Assembly: GCA_050943935.1 (NCBI GenBank) | Contig: JBMNQC010000009.1 | Coordinates: 53,464-117,463 of the forward strand | Length of the DNA stretch: 64,000 nucleotides | Direction of reading: 5' to 3' | Origin: Heteroscillospira sp050943935 | Lineage (GTDB): Bacteria > Bacillota > Clostridia > Oscillospirales > Oscillospiraceae | The notes under the pieces: model-generated | What the model saw: only the letters and a program-made list of their open reading frames with translations | Database searches by the model: none | What the model was told of the DNA's origin: nothing | Shown here: piece by piece, positions 54,291 through 62,584 of the stretch | Numbering within the stretch: the first letter of the stretch is position 1 | Layout: each line of letters begins with the position of its first letter | Translations under genes and position numbers: made by a program

Positions 54291-55037
54291 TTAAATATTT
54301 ACGCTTTTCCAGTAGTCCAGAGAGCCGAAGCCCCGCTCCAGCTGGGCCATAACATAGCCCTCGCAGACGTTTTTCAGGCGTTCAAAGGCATCCCCCTCCA
54401 GAGAGAAGGAAAAAATCTTCTTGGGCTCGGCGCAGCTTATATAGCGCATGGCCAGCAGGGACTGGCTGCACAGGGGCAGGGACACGCCGGCCGAGCCGGA
54501 GGGGCAGCCCGCGCAGTGCAGATTGCCGCCGTTCAGGGAAAAGCGCGGAAACTCAATATTCTCCTCTCCGCAGCCGGAGCAGCAGTCCAGAAACGGCGTA
54601 TAGCCCGAAAGACACATAAGCCTCAGCTCGAACACCGCCTTTATATGCTCCGGAGGATACATGCCGCGGCTGAGGGCGTAGAGACTGTTTAGTCCCAGGG
54701 ACAGCACCTCGGAGTTGGGGGCGTCCTCATCGGACACCGCGTCCAGCAACTCGGCTATATAGCTGCCCAGGGCCAGTCTGGGCAGATCATCCCGCAGCCC
54801 CAGAAACTGCTCAAGGGTCTCGGCCTCGTTTACAGACCATCTGCCCCGGTTGCCGAAGAGGGTGAACTCGCCGTAGCACAGCTGCTGGGAGGCCGCGGCA
54901 TATTTGCAGCCCCGGCGGCGCGCGCCTCTGGCGGACACGGATATCTTGCCCTCCCGCTCGGACAGGAGGGTGAGCATTTTATCCGCTTCCCTGTAGTTTG
55001 CCTCTCTCAGCACCAGAGCCTTGGTTGTGAGAAACAT
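54291..55037 (-). CDS. recO: DNA repair protein RecO
   Basis: This 248-residue recombination mediator loads RecA with RecR. It has an N-terminal OB fold (TTKALVLREANYREADKMLT), a central helical region, and a C-terminal zinc-binding set, CCSGCG and HCAGCP near 150-180. It lies between era and mutS2 with short gaps. A weak GCGGTAAA ribosome site precedes the ATG. Confidence 0.94.
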   Translation of the reverse strand: MFLTTKALVLREANYREADKMLTLLSEREGKISVSARGARRRGCKYAAASQQLCYGEFTLFGNRGRWSVNEAETLEQFLGLRDDLPRLALGSYIAELLDAVSDEDAPNSEVLSLGLNSLYALSRGMYPPEHIKAVFELRLMCLSGYTPFLDCCSGCGEENIEFPRFSLNGGNLHCAGCPSGSAGVSLPLCSQSLLAMRYISCAEPKKIFSFSLEGDAFERLKNVCEGYVMAQLERGFGSLDYWKSVNI

Positions 55038-55049
55038 TTTACCGCCCGC

Positions 55050-55943
55050 CTACTCGCTGTATCCGAAGTTGCGCAGCTGGGCCTGGCTGTCACGCCAGTT
55101 CTCCTTGACCTTCACCCATGTCTGGAGGAACACCCTGGTGCCCATGAAAGTTTCTATATCCTGACGGGCCAGAGCGCCTATCTTTTTCAGCATGGCGCCC
55201 TGCTTGCCTATGATAATGCCCTTGTGGCTGGCCTTTTCACAGTATATGGTCACGTCCAGGTCGATTATCTCGTTATCCCGCTCGGTGAAACGGGTGATCT
55301 CCACAGCGGTTCCATGGGGCACTTCCTTGTCAAGGCACAGTAGCAGCTTTTCACGGACTATCTCGGCGCAGACCTGCTTTTCTGGCTGGTCGGTTATCAT
55401 GTCCTCCGGGAAGAGCATCGGCCCCTCTGAGGCGTACTTCTTCATCTCGGCCAGAAGCTCCTGAGTTCCGTCGCCGTTCTTTGCGGAGATGGGGATGACG
55501 GCGGCGAAGTCGTGGACCTGGGAGTAGAGGGCGATGACGGACAACAGCTCCTCTGGAGGAACGGTGTCTATCTTGTTGATGCAGAGTATGGCGGGCACGC
55601 GGCTGTGCTTCAGGCTGTCCATAAGCTCCTGCTCCTGTGGACCTATGTTGGCTATGGGCTCCACCAGCATTACAACGGCGTCCACATCGGCCACGGACTC
55701 CTTCACCACCTTCACCATGTAGTCGCCCAGACGGGTGCGTGCCCGGTGGAGGCCGGGGGTGTCCATGATGACAAGCTGGGTATCGCCGGTGTTGAGTATG
55801 GCGCAGATGCGGTTGCGGGTGGTCTGTGGCTTATTGGAAACTATGGCTATCTTCTCCCCCACCAGGCAGTTGGTGAGGGTGCTCTTGCCCACGTTGGGGC
55901 GTCCGCAGATGGTTATCATTGCGTTTTTCGTGATGTTTGACAT
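55050..55943 (-). CDS. era: GTPase Era
   Basis: This 297-residue GTPase acts in 30S ribosome assembly. G1 is GRPNVGKSTLTN, G3 DTPGLHRART, G4 NKIDT, and the C-terminal KH domain carries HKGIIIGKQGAMLKKIG near 238. ATG at 55943 follows GAGGAGAAC. It overlaps the dgkA end by 28 bases. Standard partner of ybeY and recO. Confidence 0.97.
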   Translation of the reverse strand: MSNITKNAMITICGRPNVGKSTLTNCLVGEKIAIVSNKPQTTRNRICAILNTGDTQLVIMDTPGLHRARTRLGDYMVKVVKESVADVDAVVMLVEPIANIGPQEQELMDSLKHSRVPAILCINKIDTVPPEELLSVIALYSQVHDFAAVIPISAKNGDGTQELLAEMKKYASEGPMLFPEDMITDQPEKQVCAEIVREKLLLCLDKEVPHGTAVEITRFTERDNEIIDLDVTIYCEKASHKGIIIGKQGAMLKKIGALARQDIETFMGTRVFLQTWVKVKENWRDSQAQLRNFGYSE

Positions 55944-56383
55944 GGTTTTGTTCTCCTCATAAAAATAAATTTTATCCAGAGGGGCACGGTGAGGACAATT
56001 ACCGCCGCCCACATGGGATATTTTTCCGCAAAGCGCGCCGCTGCCTCAAGGCTTTCGGCGCTGAAAAAGATGACGCAGCCGACTACGGCGGCGCATACCG
56101 CCGCGCACAGCACGGCTCCCGCGGCAGCATCCTTGGCAATTTCGACAAACGGGTCGTATTCGCCGCTTATCCTGTCGCACACGGCCTCCACGGCGGTGTT
56201 GAGGCACTCCAGGGCCGTGACGGCGCCTATGCACAGCATAACGGCGCACCAGTTTCCCGGGGATATGCCGCAGACAAAGCCCGCCATCACCGCATAAAAG
56301 GCAAAGGCCAGATGCACGCGCATATTGCGCTGGGTGGCTATGGTGCGCGCAACGCCCCTGAACGCAAAAACGAAGCAGCGCAT
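55916..56383 (-). CDS. dgkA: diacylglycerol kinase family protein (DgkA)
   Basis: This 155-residue protein has about three membrane helices. The family signature ALECLNTAVEAVCDRI followed by EIAKDAAAGAVLCAAV (near 60-100) marks the undecaprenol/diacylglycerol kinase group. In Gram-positives this enzyme phosphorylates undecaprenol. A hydrophobic C-terminal region of about 40 extra residues ends in a basic tail. The ATG is at 56383, overlapping the ybeY TGA region. Confidence 0.88.
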   Translation of the reverse strand: MRCFVFAFRGVARTIATQRNMRVHLAFAFYAVMAGFVCGISPGNWCAVMLCIGAVTALECLNTAVEAVCDRISGEYDPFVEIAKDAAAGAVLCAAVCAAVVGCVIFFSAESLEAAARFAEKYPMWAAVIVLTVPLWIKFIFMRRTKPCQTSRKTQ

Positions 56384-56384
56384 A

Positions 56385-56870
56385 TCAGATGCCCAGCCGC
56401 GCACAGACGGCTTTTTCGTGCCCGCGCATCAGGCGCTTTTCCTCTCCCTCGTCCATGTGGTCGTAGCCCAGCAGGTGCAGCACGGAGTGGATGGTGAGAT
56501 AGCTTATCTCCCGGTTGGCGCCGTGTCCGAACTCCTCGCCCTGTGCCCGTGCCCGCTCCAGGGACATGGCCATATCGCCCAGCAGTATTTTGCCGGACTC
56601 CGGATTTATCTCGCACAGCTCCGCGTCAAATCCGCCGGGGACAAGCTCGTTCATGGGGAAGGACAGCACATCGGTGGCTCTGTCGACTCCGCGGAACTCC
56701 AGATTTATGCCGTGTATGCCCTCATCGTCGGTGAGCAGCACATTCACCTCGCAGGGGACGTCTATGCCCTCGCAGTCCAGGGCGGCGTTTACCGCCCGGC
56801 GGATGAGCGCGGCGGCCTGATTGGAGCCCAGTCCGGTCTTGTCCCGGTAAATGAAAATATCGTGTTCCAT
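56385..56870 (-). CDS. ybeY: endoribonuclease YbeY
   Basis: This 161-residue rRNA maturation RNase has the zinc motif HSVLHLLGYDH near 130 and RGVDRATDVLSFPM near 60. Length normal. GAGGAAG precedes the ATG and the gap from phoH is one base. Confidence 0.97.
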   Translation of the reverse strand: MEHDIFIYRDKTGLGSNQAAALIRRAVNAALDCEGIDVPCEVNVLLTDDEGIHGINLEFRGVDRATDVLSFPMNELVPGGFDAELCEINPESGKILLGDMAMSLERARAQGEEFGHGANREISYLTIHSVLHLLGYDHMDEGEEKRLMRGHEKAVCARLGI

Positions 56871-56871
56871 A

Positions 56872-57879
56872 TTACAGCTTCCTCTTGTATTTATGGGGCG
56901 GAGCCGGAATACGGGAGACCGGCTGCTCCGGCTTTGAGTGCTTGTCGTAGGCCTCGATTATACGCTGTACCAGCACATGGCGCACAACGTCGGCGGCGGT
57001 TAGACGGCATATTTTGATATCCTCTATGCCCTCCAGCACGCGCATGGCCTCTTTGAGGCCGCTGGGCTTGTCCGAGGGCAGGTCTATCTGGGTCACGTCG
57101 CCGGTTATCACCATTTTCGAGCCGAAGCCCATACGGGTGAGGAACATCTTCATCTGCTCCCGGGAGGTGTTCTGAGCCTCGTCCAGAATGATGAAGCTGT
57201 CGTCCAGAGTGCGGCCGCGCATGTACGCCAGGGGCGCAACCTCTATGTTGCCCTTTTCAAGATATTTGTTGTAGGTCTCGGCGCCCAGCATATCGAAAAG
57301 AGCGTCGTACAGGGGGCGCAGGTATGGGTCCACCTTACTCTGCAGGTCGCCGGGCAGAAAGCCCAGGCGCTCGCCCGCCTCCACCGCGGGACGGGTGAGT
57401 ATGATGCGGTTTACCTCCTTGTTTCGAAAAGCGGCGACGGCGGCGGCTACCGCCAGGTAGGTCTTGCCCGTGCCGGCGGGGCCTATGCCCAGGGTGACGG
57501 TATTGTTCAGTATTGCGTCTATATACTGCTTCTGGCCCAGGGTCTTGGCCTTTACGGGCTTGCCCTTGGCGGTTATGCAGACAACATCCCGGGCCAGCTC
57601 GCTCACCTTGCTCTCCCGGCCCTCGGTGACCAGCTTTATGATATAGCGCACGTTCTGAGCGTCTATCTTCTCGCCCTTTGCGGCAAGGCTCAGAAGGCTC
57701 TCTATGGCTTTCTCCGCCAGCATTACATTGTCTGCCTCGCCGGAGATCTTGAGCTGCTCGTCCCTGTCCGTGACCTTTACGGACAGTTCGGTCTCTATTA
57801 TGCGGAGATTCTGGTCAAAGGAGCCGAACACATCTATGACGTGCTCCATACGCTCCACCGACATTGTCTTTTCTATCAT
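56872..57879 (-). CDS. phoH: PhoH-family ATPase
   Basis: This 335-residue P-loop protein has Walker A GIGPAGTGKTYLAV near 130, Walker B FIILDEAQNTS near 225 and RPAVEAGERLGFLPGD near 160. It probably works with YbeY in RNA metabolism. It overlaps yqfD by four bases. In Bacillus a pgpH (yqfF) gene lies between phoH and ybeY; it is missing here. Confidence 0.95.
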   Translation of the reverse strand: MIEKTMSVERMEHVIDVFGSFDQNLRIIETELSVKVTDRDEQLKISGEADNVMLAEKAIESLLSLAAKGEKIDAQNVRYIIKLVTEGRESKVSELARDVVCITAKGKPVKAKTLGQKQYIDAILNNTVTLGIGPAGTGKTYLAVAAAVAAFRNKEVNRIILTRPAVEAGERLGFLPGDLQSKVDPYLRPLYDALFDMLGAETYNKYLEKGNIEVAPLAYMRGRTLDDSFIILDEAQNTSREQMKMFLTRMGFGSKMVITGDVTQIDLPSDKPSGLKEAMRVLEGIEDIKICRLTAADVVRHVLVQRIIEAYDKHSKPEQPVSRIPAPPHKYKRKL

Positions 57880-59099
57880 TGGCTTTCATCTTCCTCTCTG
57901 GGGTTTATGTCCGCGCTCTCACGCAGCGCTATATTTTCCATGCAGGAGGCTTTGAGCGTAACGTACACCCGGTCTTCCTCCCGGCGCACGGTAAAATCAG
58001 CCGAAAGTATCTGTGCGTCCTCCCCCGTCTCCCGGCGGAGCCGGGCGGCAAGCTCTTCGCGCAGTTCAGACTCGGCCTCAGCCGGCGATACGGATACTGT
58101 CTGTAGCGTATACTGCTCCCGTGTCTCCCGCACCAGAGCCGCGGGCAGAGTGAACAGTCCTTTCAGCTCAAGTTTCCATACATTGTAGATTGTATCACAA
58201 GCACTACGGTAAATTCCAGTATTCTTATAAAAATTTAAGCGTTTTCCGCCAAAAACAAGGGCATAGCTTCCTGCCGTGCGCCCTGTTGGTACTTTTTCCT
58301 GCCTCTGAAGGGGCGCGGCGGCGGTAAATTCATAAAAGGTCTGGGCCCAGACCTCCCCCAGAGCGTTGACCGAGCGGTATTCCACAGGCTTCTCCCACAG
58401 CTCCAGCCCAGGTACTGTGCCCGAAATAAGCACATCCCCCTTCAGCACAGCGCTGCCCGGGGCTACGGACGCCGCGCCCCGGAACACATTTATCCTGCGC
58501 ACCACACCGCTCTTTTTCGCCACAACATTTCCGGGCAGGCTGCTGTAGTCCATCTCAGGCTGCTCTATGCGCTCGCGCACTATAACCGTAGCACGGCTGC
58601 CGTGGACGTTAACGGTCAGGAAGCTAAGCTCCGGTATGCGCTCCAAAGCCATGGAGCGTATACGGTCAGCGCTGAAAGCTGTCCAGTTTGCCCCTATATA
58701 CACGCCGCAGTCCTCCAGCACACCCAGGATCTCTGAGCTTGACACCTTCTCGTTGCCCACCAGGTCAATATCCCATATATACAGTCCGGAAAAGCCCAGG
58801 AGCAGCAGTACGGCCATAAGGCCGGCCAGCAGCACATAGCGCCGCTTCACCCGGCTCAGGGTGTAGCTGGCCCCCCGGCGGGAGAGCACCTTCAGCTCGC
58901 ATTGAGCCCTCTGGGCGCAGGAGCGCGCCCGCTCAAGATAACGGCGGGGTATCTCGCAGTACAGCTCCGCAGATGACACGCTGCGGCAGACGCCCAGCTT
59001 AACGCCGTATTTCGCGCACTCGTTCAAAAACTCCTCCGGCTGTCCCCCGGAAACCGACACCTGCGCCCAGCCGCGCAGCCTCTCCACGGTTTTTTCCAT
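57876..59099 (-). CDS. yqfD: sporulation protein YqfD
   Basis: This 407-residue protein has a cytoplasmic N-terminal domain, one membrane span (about 87-107) and a long extracytoplasmic part with VVAKKSGVVRRINVFRGA near 185. It matches YqfD, a sigma-E-dependent mother-cell protein required for efficient sporulation in Bacillus. GGGGGAG precedes the ATG. It is second in the yqfC operon. Confidence 0.92.
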   Translation of the reverse strand: MEKTVERLRGWAQVSVSGGQPEEFLNECAKYGVKLGVCRSVSSAELYCEIPRRYLERARSCAQRAQCELKVLSRRGASYTLSRVKRRYVLLAGLMAVLLLLGFSGLYIWDIDLVGNEKVSSSEILGVLEDCGVYIGANWTAFSADRIRSMALERIPELSFLTVNVHGSRATVIVRERIEQPEMDYSSLPGNVVAKKSGVVRRINVFRGAASVAPGSAVLKGDVLISGTVPGLELWEKPVEYRSVNALGEVWAQTFYEFTAAAPLQRQEKVPTGRTAGSYALVFGGKRLNFYKNTGIYRSACDTIYNVWKLELKGLFTLPAALVRETREQYTLQTVSVSPAEAESELREELAARLRRETGEDAQILSADFTVRREEDRVYVTLKASCMENIALRESADINPREEDESQ

Positions 59100-59108
59100 G
59101 CTCTCCCC

Positions 59109-59372
59109 CTAGTCCAGCTCCGCCATAAGCAGTTTTCCCCGGATGTGCAGCTCACCCGGGGTCATTTTCTCCAGCTCAAAGGCGCTGCCACGCAGACGCA
59201 GAAGCTGCCGCCCGCAGTCTATTTCAATAAGCTCCTGCGAAAACACCTGTATACGCCGGTGATTTTCCACCACCACGCTGCTGCCTCCTGTGACGGTAAG
59301 CTTAGGCACATTGGGCAGCGTTTCGGCCGGAAGGTCGAAAAAAGCCGCGGCGCTTTCCAGTCCCTTGCCCAT
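59109..59372 (-). CDS. yqfC: sporulation protein YqfC (YabP family)
   Basis: This 87-residue YabP/YqfC-family protein carries LTVTGGSSVVVENHRRI and ELIEIDCGRQLLRLRG. ATG at 59372 follows GGAGGTGAG. It is the first gene of the operon, about 20 bases after a CATATATT box, so it probably starts with a sigma-E promoter during sporulation. Confidence 0.9.
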   Translation of the reverse strand: MGKGLESAAAFFDLPAETLPNVPKLTVTGGSSVVVENHRRIQVFSQELIEIDCGRQLLRLRGSAFELEKMTPGELHIRGKLLMAELD

Positions 59373-59392
59373 TTTCTCACCTCCGCTTGAAA

Positions 59393-59400
59393 AATATATG
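59393..59400 (-). promoter_or_regulatory. candidate sigma-E -10 box before yqfC
   Basis: CATATATT on the minus strand lies 20 bases before the yqfC start. No clear -35 is seen. Confidence 0.4.
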
Positions 59401-59401
59401 C

Positions 59402-59430
59402 GCATGGCCTTCCGGTTTAGCCCATATATT
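59402..59430 (+). promoter_or_regulatory. candidate sigma-E promoter of ylbJ
   Basis: CATATATT (59423-59430) has GCATGGC (59402-59408) 14 bases upstream, a partial match to the sigma-E -35. It is divergent from the yqfC box. Confidence 0.4.
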
Positions 59431-59465
59431 CTTTAACATCAAGGGACAAACCAGGAGGTACTGCC

Positions 59466-60434
59466 GTGACGCTTGTGAATATGAGAAGATATATGTCCAT
59501 GCTGCTGGTGGGAGGCCTGTTTGCAGCAGCCATGGTTTACTCCCCGGCGGCGGTATCCGGCGCCGCAGAGGGGCTGAGCCTGTGCCTGAATGTGATAGCC
59601 CCCACTCTGCTGCCCTTTTTCGTACTGTCCAATCTGCTCTGCGCTCTGGGGCTTCCCGGCCTGGTGGGACGCTTTGCCGAGCCGGGCTTCCGCCGTCTGT
59701 TCGGAGTGAGCGGAGCGGGCTGCGGCGCCTTTATTCTGGGACTTACCGGAGGCTATCCCCTGGGGGCGGCCTCGGTATGCTCCATATACACTCAGGGGGA
59801 TATCTCCCGCTCCGACGCAGAAAGGCTGCTCCTGTTCTGCAACAACACAGGCCCGGCCTTCATCATAGGCATGGCGGGGATTGGCGTATTCCGCTCATCC
59901 TCCATCGGGCTGGGGCTTTATATTTGTCACGCGCTGGCCGCCGTGCTGGCGGGGATGCTTCTCTGCAGCGGAAAACGCAGAAAGCTCCCGGACGCCGGTA
60001 TTATCCGCGCACGGGAGCTTTCGCCCGCCCTGACAGACGCCATGCTGCGCGCTCTGCGCAGCACCGCCATGATATCGGGCTTTGTTGTTTTCTTTTCAGC
60101 CCTTGCCGCGCTGATGCGGGAGAGCGGGCTGTTCACCCTGCTGACAGGGCTGCTGTGGGAAAACACGCCTATGAGTCTGGGGCAGAGTGAATGTCTGCTT
60201 ACGGGGCTGCTGGAGCTGGGCAGCGGCATAGCAGGCATGAGCGGGCTGCCGCCCACGCCGGGAAATCTGGCCCTGTGCTCCTTTATTTTGGGCTGGGGCA
60301 GTCTCTCCGTACAGATGCAGACCGCCGCCGTGATTTCCCCCTCCGGGCTTAAAGGCACGGGCTGCGTTCCCGCCAAGCTGCTGCACGGCCTTATAGCCGC
60401 CTCGCTGGCCTGGATGATGGGAATTATTTTATAA
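59466..60434 (+). CDS. ylbJ: sporulation integral membrane protein YlbJ
   Basis: This 322-residue protein has about eight membrane spans and the YlbJ blocks NVIAPTLLPFFVLSNLL near 42, GGYPLGAA near 95 and NNTGPAFIIG near 125. YlbJ is a mother-cell, sigma-E-dependent protein in Bacillus needed for spore formation. GTG at 59466 follows AGGAGG. It ends overlapping the DUF2461 gene by six bases, tail to tail. Confidence 0.92.
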   Translation: MTLVNMRRYMSMLLVGGLFAAAMVYSPAAVSGAAEGLSLCLNVIAPTLLPFFVLSNLLCALGLPGLVGRFAEPGFRRLFGVSGAGCGAFILGLTGGYPLGAASVCSIYTQGDISRSDAERLLLFCNNTGPAFIIGMAGIGVFRSSSIGLGLYICHALAAVLAGMLLCSGKRRKLPDAGIIRARELSPALTDAMLRALRSTAMISGFVVFFSALAALMRESGLFTLLTGLLWENTPMSLGQSECLLTGLLELGSGIAGMSGLPPTPGNLALCSFILGWGSLSVQMQTAAVISPSGLKGTGCVPAKLLHGLIAASLAWMMGIIL

Positions 60435-61094
60435 TTCGTCCGGAAAGCGAAAGCCCGCCAGAGCCTCATTAAGAAAGTCGTTAAGAGGCTTCAGATTGCG
60501 AAAAATCCCATTCAAAGTCTCTCCAAGACCGTCAGAGAGCACCTGCTCGTCCGTGAGGGGTACGGAGGCGTACCAGCTCTTGTTTTTAAGCCACTCGCCG
60601 CAGGGGGCGTCGGCGGGATATTCCCGCGGCACATTTTTGAGCTGTTCGCCCAGTATATCGCAGCCGGCGCTTTCCACCAGCTCTTCCCACTCCTCCTGAC
60701 GGCGGTAAATACTCTCCCGCACCATGAGAGTGGCCTGACGCAGAGAGGGCGTGTGCAGTCCGGCGGCGGCAAAGGAGCGGTCACCCGGCTGGAGCCACAG
60801 GAAACATCCCACGGGCACGGCTCTCTTTCCGTGCGGAGACAGCTGAGCTCTGTAGGCCGGATTATAGGGCGGCCTGTCCGGCCACATGCGAACATCACGG
60901 GGAATTCGGAAAATAAGCTCCCCGGGACGCCGCTCCAGAAGCGCCGGTTCCCACTCGCTCATTCGGAATATAAGCTCCTGCACCAGAGCGGCGAAAGTCT
61001 CGTCCGCAGCCTTTTTTTCGGCCTTATGGGCGTGATACCAGGAACGCTCATTGTGCAGCTCCAGCTGTGTAAGATAATCCAGAAGTTCTCTCAC
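60429..61094 (-). CDS. DUF2461 domain-containing protein
   Basis: This 221-residue protein matches the DUF2461/TIGR02453 family: the start LDYLTQLELHNERSWYHAHK, then RIPRDVRMWPDRPPYNPAYR and GCFLWLQPGD. The function is not known. It is tail-to-tail with ylbJ (six-base overlap) and lies 11 bases after the CapA-like gene, so it may be in the same transcript. Confidence 0.87.
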   Translation of the reverse strand: MRELLDYLTQLELHNERSWYHAHKAEKKAADETFAALVQELIFRMSEWEPALLERRPGELIFRIPRDVRMWPDRPPYNPAYRAQLSPHGKRAVPVGCFLWLQPGDRSFAAAGLHTPSLRQATLMVRESIYRRQEEWEELVESAGCDILGEQLKNVPREYPADAPCGEWLKNKSWYASVPLTDEQVLSDGLGETLNGIFRNLKPLNDFLNEALAGFRFPDEL

Positions 61095-61105
61095 CTGTGC
61101 TCTCC

Positions 61106-62434
61106 TTATTCGGCCTTTTCGTCCAGGTAGTACAGGTCGAAATCCCTGCCCAGAATGTTGTGTATCTCCTCAAGGCCTTCTTTCATTGCGGCGGCAAGGC
61201 TCTCGTTTATTACGCCCCGGTCGTCCCCGGCGGCGTATCCGTCCAGAGTCTTGTGCAGGTCCCAGAGCCTGTAATGCCAGCCTGCCTCGGAGGAGCTTAC
61301 GCCGTAGTCCTCCAGGTCCACCATGAACATGGGTGTGTAGCCCACGCCGCTCACCCAGCTCTCGCCGCTGTCGGGGTCCTTGGTAAGCTCTATGTTCAGC
61401 ACGGCGGTGAGGTTTGTGCGCTCGTCGTTCTGGCAGGAGACAAAGTTGCCCAGGCTGTAGACTATGAAGCCAGTCTTTTTCTCGCCGTACTTATCCTCAA
61501 ATTCCCGCAGCTCCATAGGCTCGGGCACATGGGTGTGTCCGCCCAAAATAATGTCGGCGCCCTCTTTGAACAGAAAATCTGCCAGCTCGTTCTGCTCGGC
61601 GTTGGGTTCCACGGCGTACTCGTCGCCCCAGTGCATAAACACCGCGACTATATCCGGCTCAAGGCCGCGGGCATATGCCATGTCATTTTCAATCATGTCG
61701 TAGCGTATCTCTCCGCTGCCGTCCATAATATTCTCGTGATACACATTCACGCTGTAGTCGTGGCCATTGTTGCTGACTCCGTTGGTGCCGTAGGCGTAAG
61801 CCAGAAACGCCACCTTCACGCCGCCGATGTCGGCCACGGTAACGCCGCTGTTCTCGTCCCGCTCTTCCTGTGAGCGATAGGTGCCCACATGGGCCAGCTC
61901 GTTTTTCTCCAGAACATCAAGAGTACGCCGGAGGCCGCCCACATAGCCGTCCAGAGCGTGGTTGCTGGCGGTGGAGATAAGGTCCAGACCCGCGCCACGC
62001 AGAGAGGCGGCAAGGGCCTCTGGAGAGCAGAACAGGGGAAAGCCCGTGTATTCCTTCGTATCGGGAAAGGTGGTTTCCAGACATGCTGCGGAGTAATCCG
62101 CTGCTGAGAGTATACCCGCGGCGTCGGCAAAAATGGCGCTGTAATCATAAACGTCCTTTTCCCCGTCGTAGGCCTCGTCGTTGAGGCCGGTGTGGCATAC
62201 TATGTCTCCGGCCACAGCCAGGTTGACGGAAAAGGCGTTCTCCCCCGCCTCGGGAACATATTTGTCGTCCATACTCGGAAAGTTCACTTTGGGAGCCTCG
62301 CCGGGATTCAGAACGGTGGTTTCCTCTTTGCCCGGAACATCCCGAAGGCTGTAGTTTCTTAAAACTATAACACCCAGGATTACCACCAGCACTACCAGCA
62401 CCACATACATGACGCCGTCAATTAGTTTTCTCAT
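61106..62434 (-). CDS. CapA-family metallophosphatase-like protein
   Basis: This 442-residue protein has an N-terminal membrane anchor (about 8-27) and a CapA/PgsA domain: VNLAVAGDIVCHTGL near 70, LETTFPDTKEY near 118, STASNHALDGYV near 153, FMHWGDEY near 265 and GGHTHVPEPM near 297. Family members take part in poly-gamma-glutamate or other surface polymer work, but no pgs genes are near. An extended -10 (TGCTATAAT) lies at 62486-62494 upstream. Confidence 0.9.
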   Translation of the reverse strand: MRKLIDGVMYVVLVVLVVILGVIVLRNYSLRDVPGKEETTVLNPGEAPKVNFPSMDDKYVPEAGENAFSVNLAVAGDIVCHTGLNDEAYDGEKDVYDYSAIFADAAGILSAADYSAACLETTFPDTKEYTGFPLFCSPEALAASLRGAGLDLISTASNHALDGYVGGLRRTLDVLEKNELAHVGTYRSQEERDENSGVTVADIGGVKVAFLAYAYGTNGVSNNGHDYSVNVYHENIMDGSGEIRYDMIENDMAYARGLEPDIVAVFMHWGDEYAVEPNAEQNELADFLFKEGADIILGGHTHVPEPMELREFEDKYGEKKTGFIVYSLGNFVSCQNDERTNLTAVLNIELTKDPDSGESWVSGVGYTPMFMVDLEDYGVSSSEAGWHYRLWDLHKTLDGYAAGDDRGVINESLAAAMKEGLEEIHNILGRDFDLYYLDEKAE

Positions 62435-62485
62435 AGCTTTACCTCATTGCACAGATTTTTCGCAAAAATGCAGTATACAGAGCTA

Positions 62486-62494
62486 ATTATAGCA
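62486..62494 (-). promoter_or_regulatory. extended -10 promoter of the CapA-like gene
   Basis: TGCTATAAT on the minus strand lies 52 bases before the start codon. The -35 (CTTTAT, 17 bases upstream) is poor, as is common with extended -10 elements. Confidence 0.55.
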
Positions 62495-62584
62495 TCATAT
62501 TTATAAAAATAAAGTGCTTTTTCTTTAAAAGTATGGTATACTTAATTCAATTATTTTCCGTTTCGGATATCGGGGGGCACTTTA

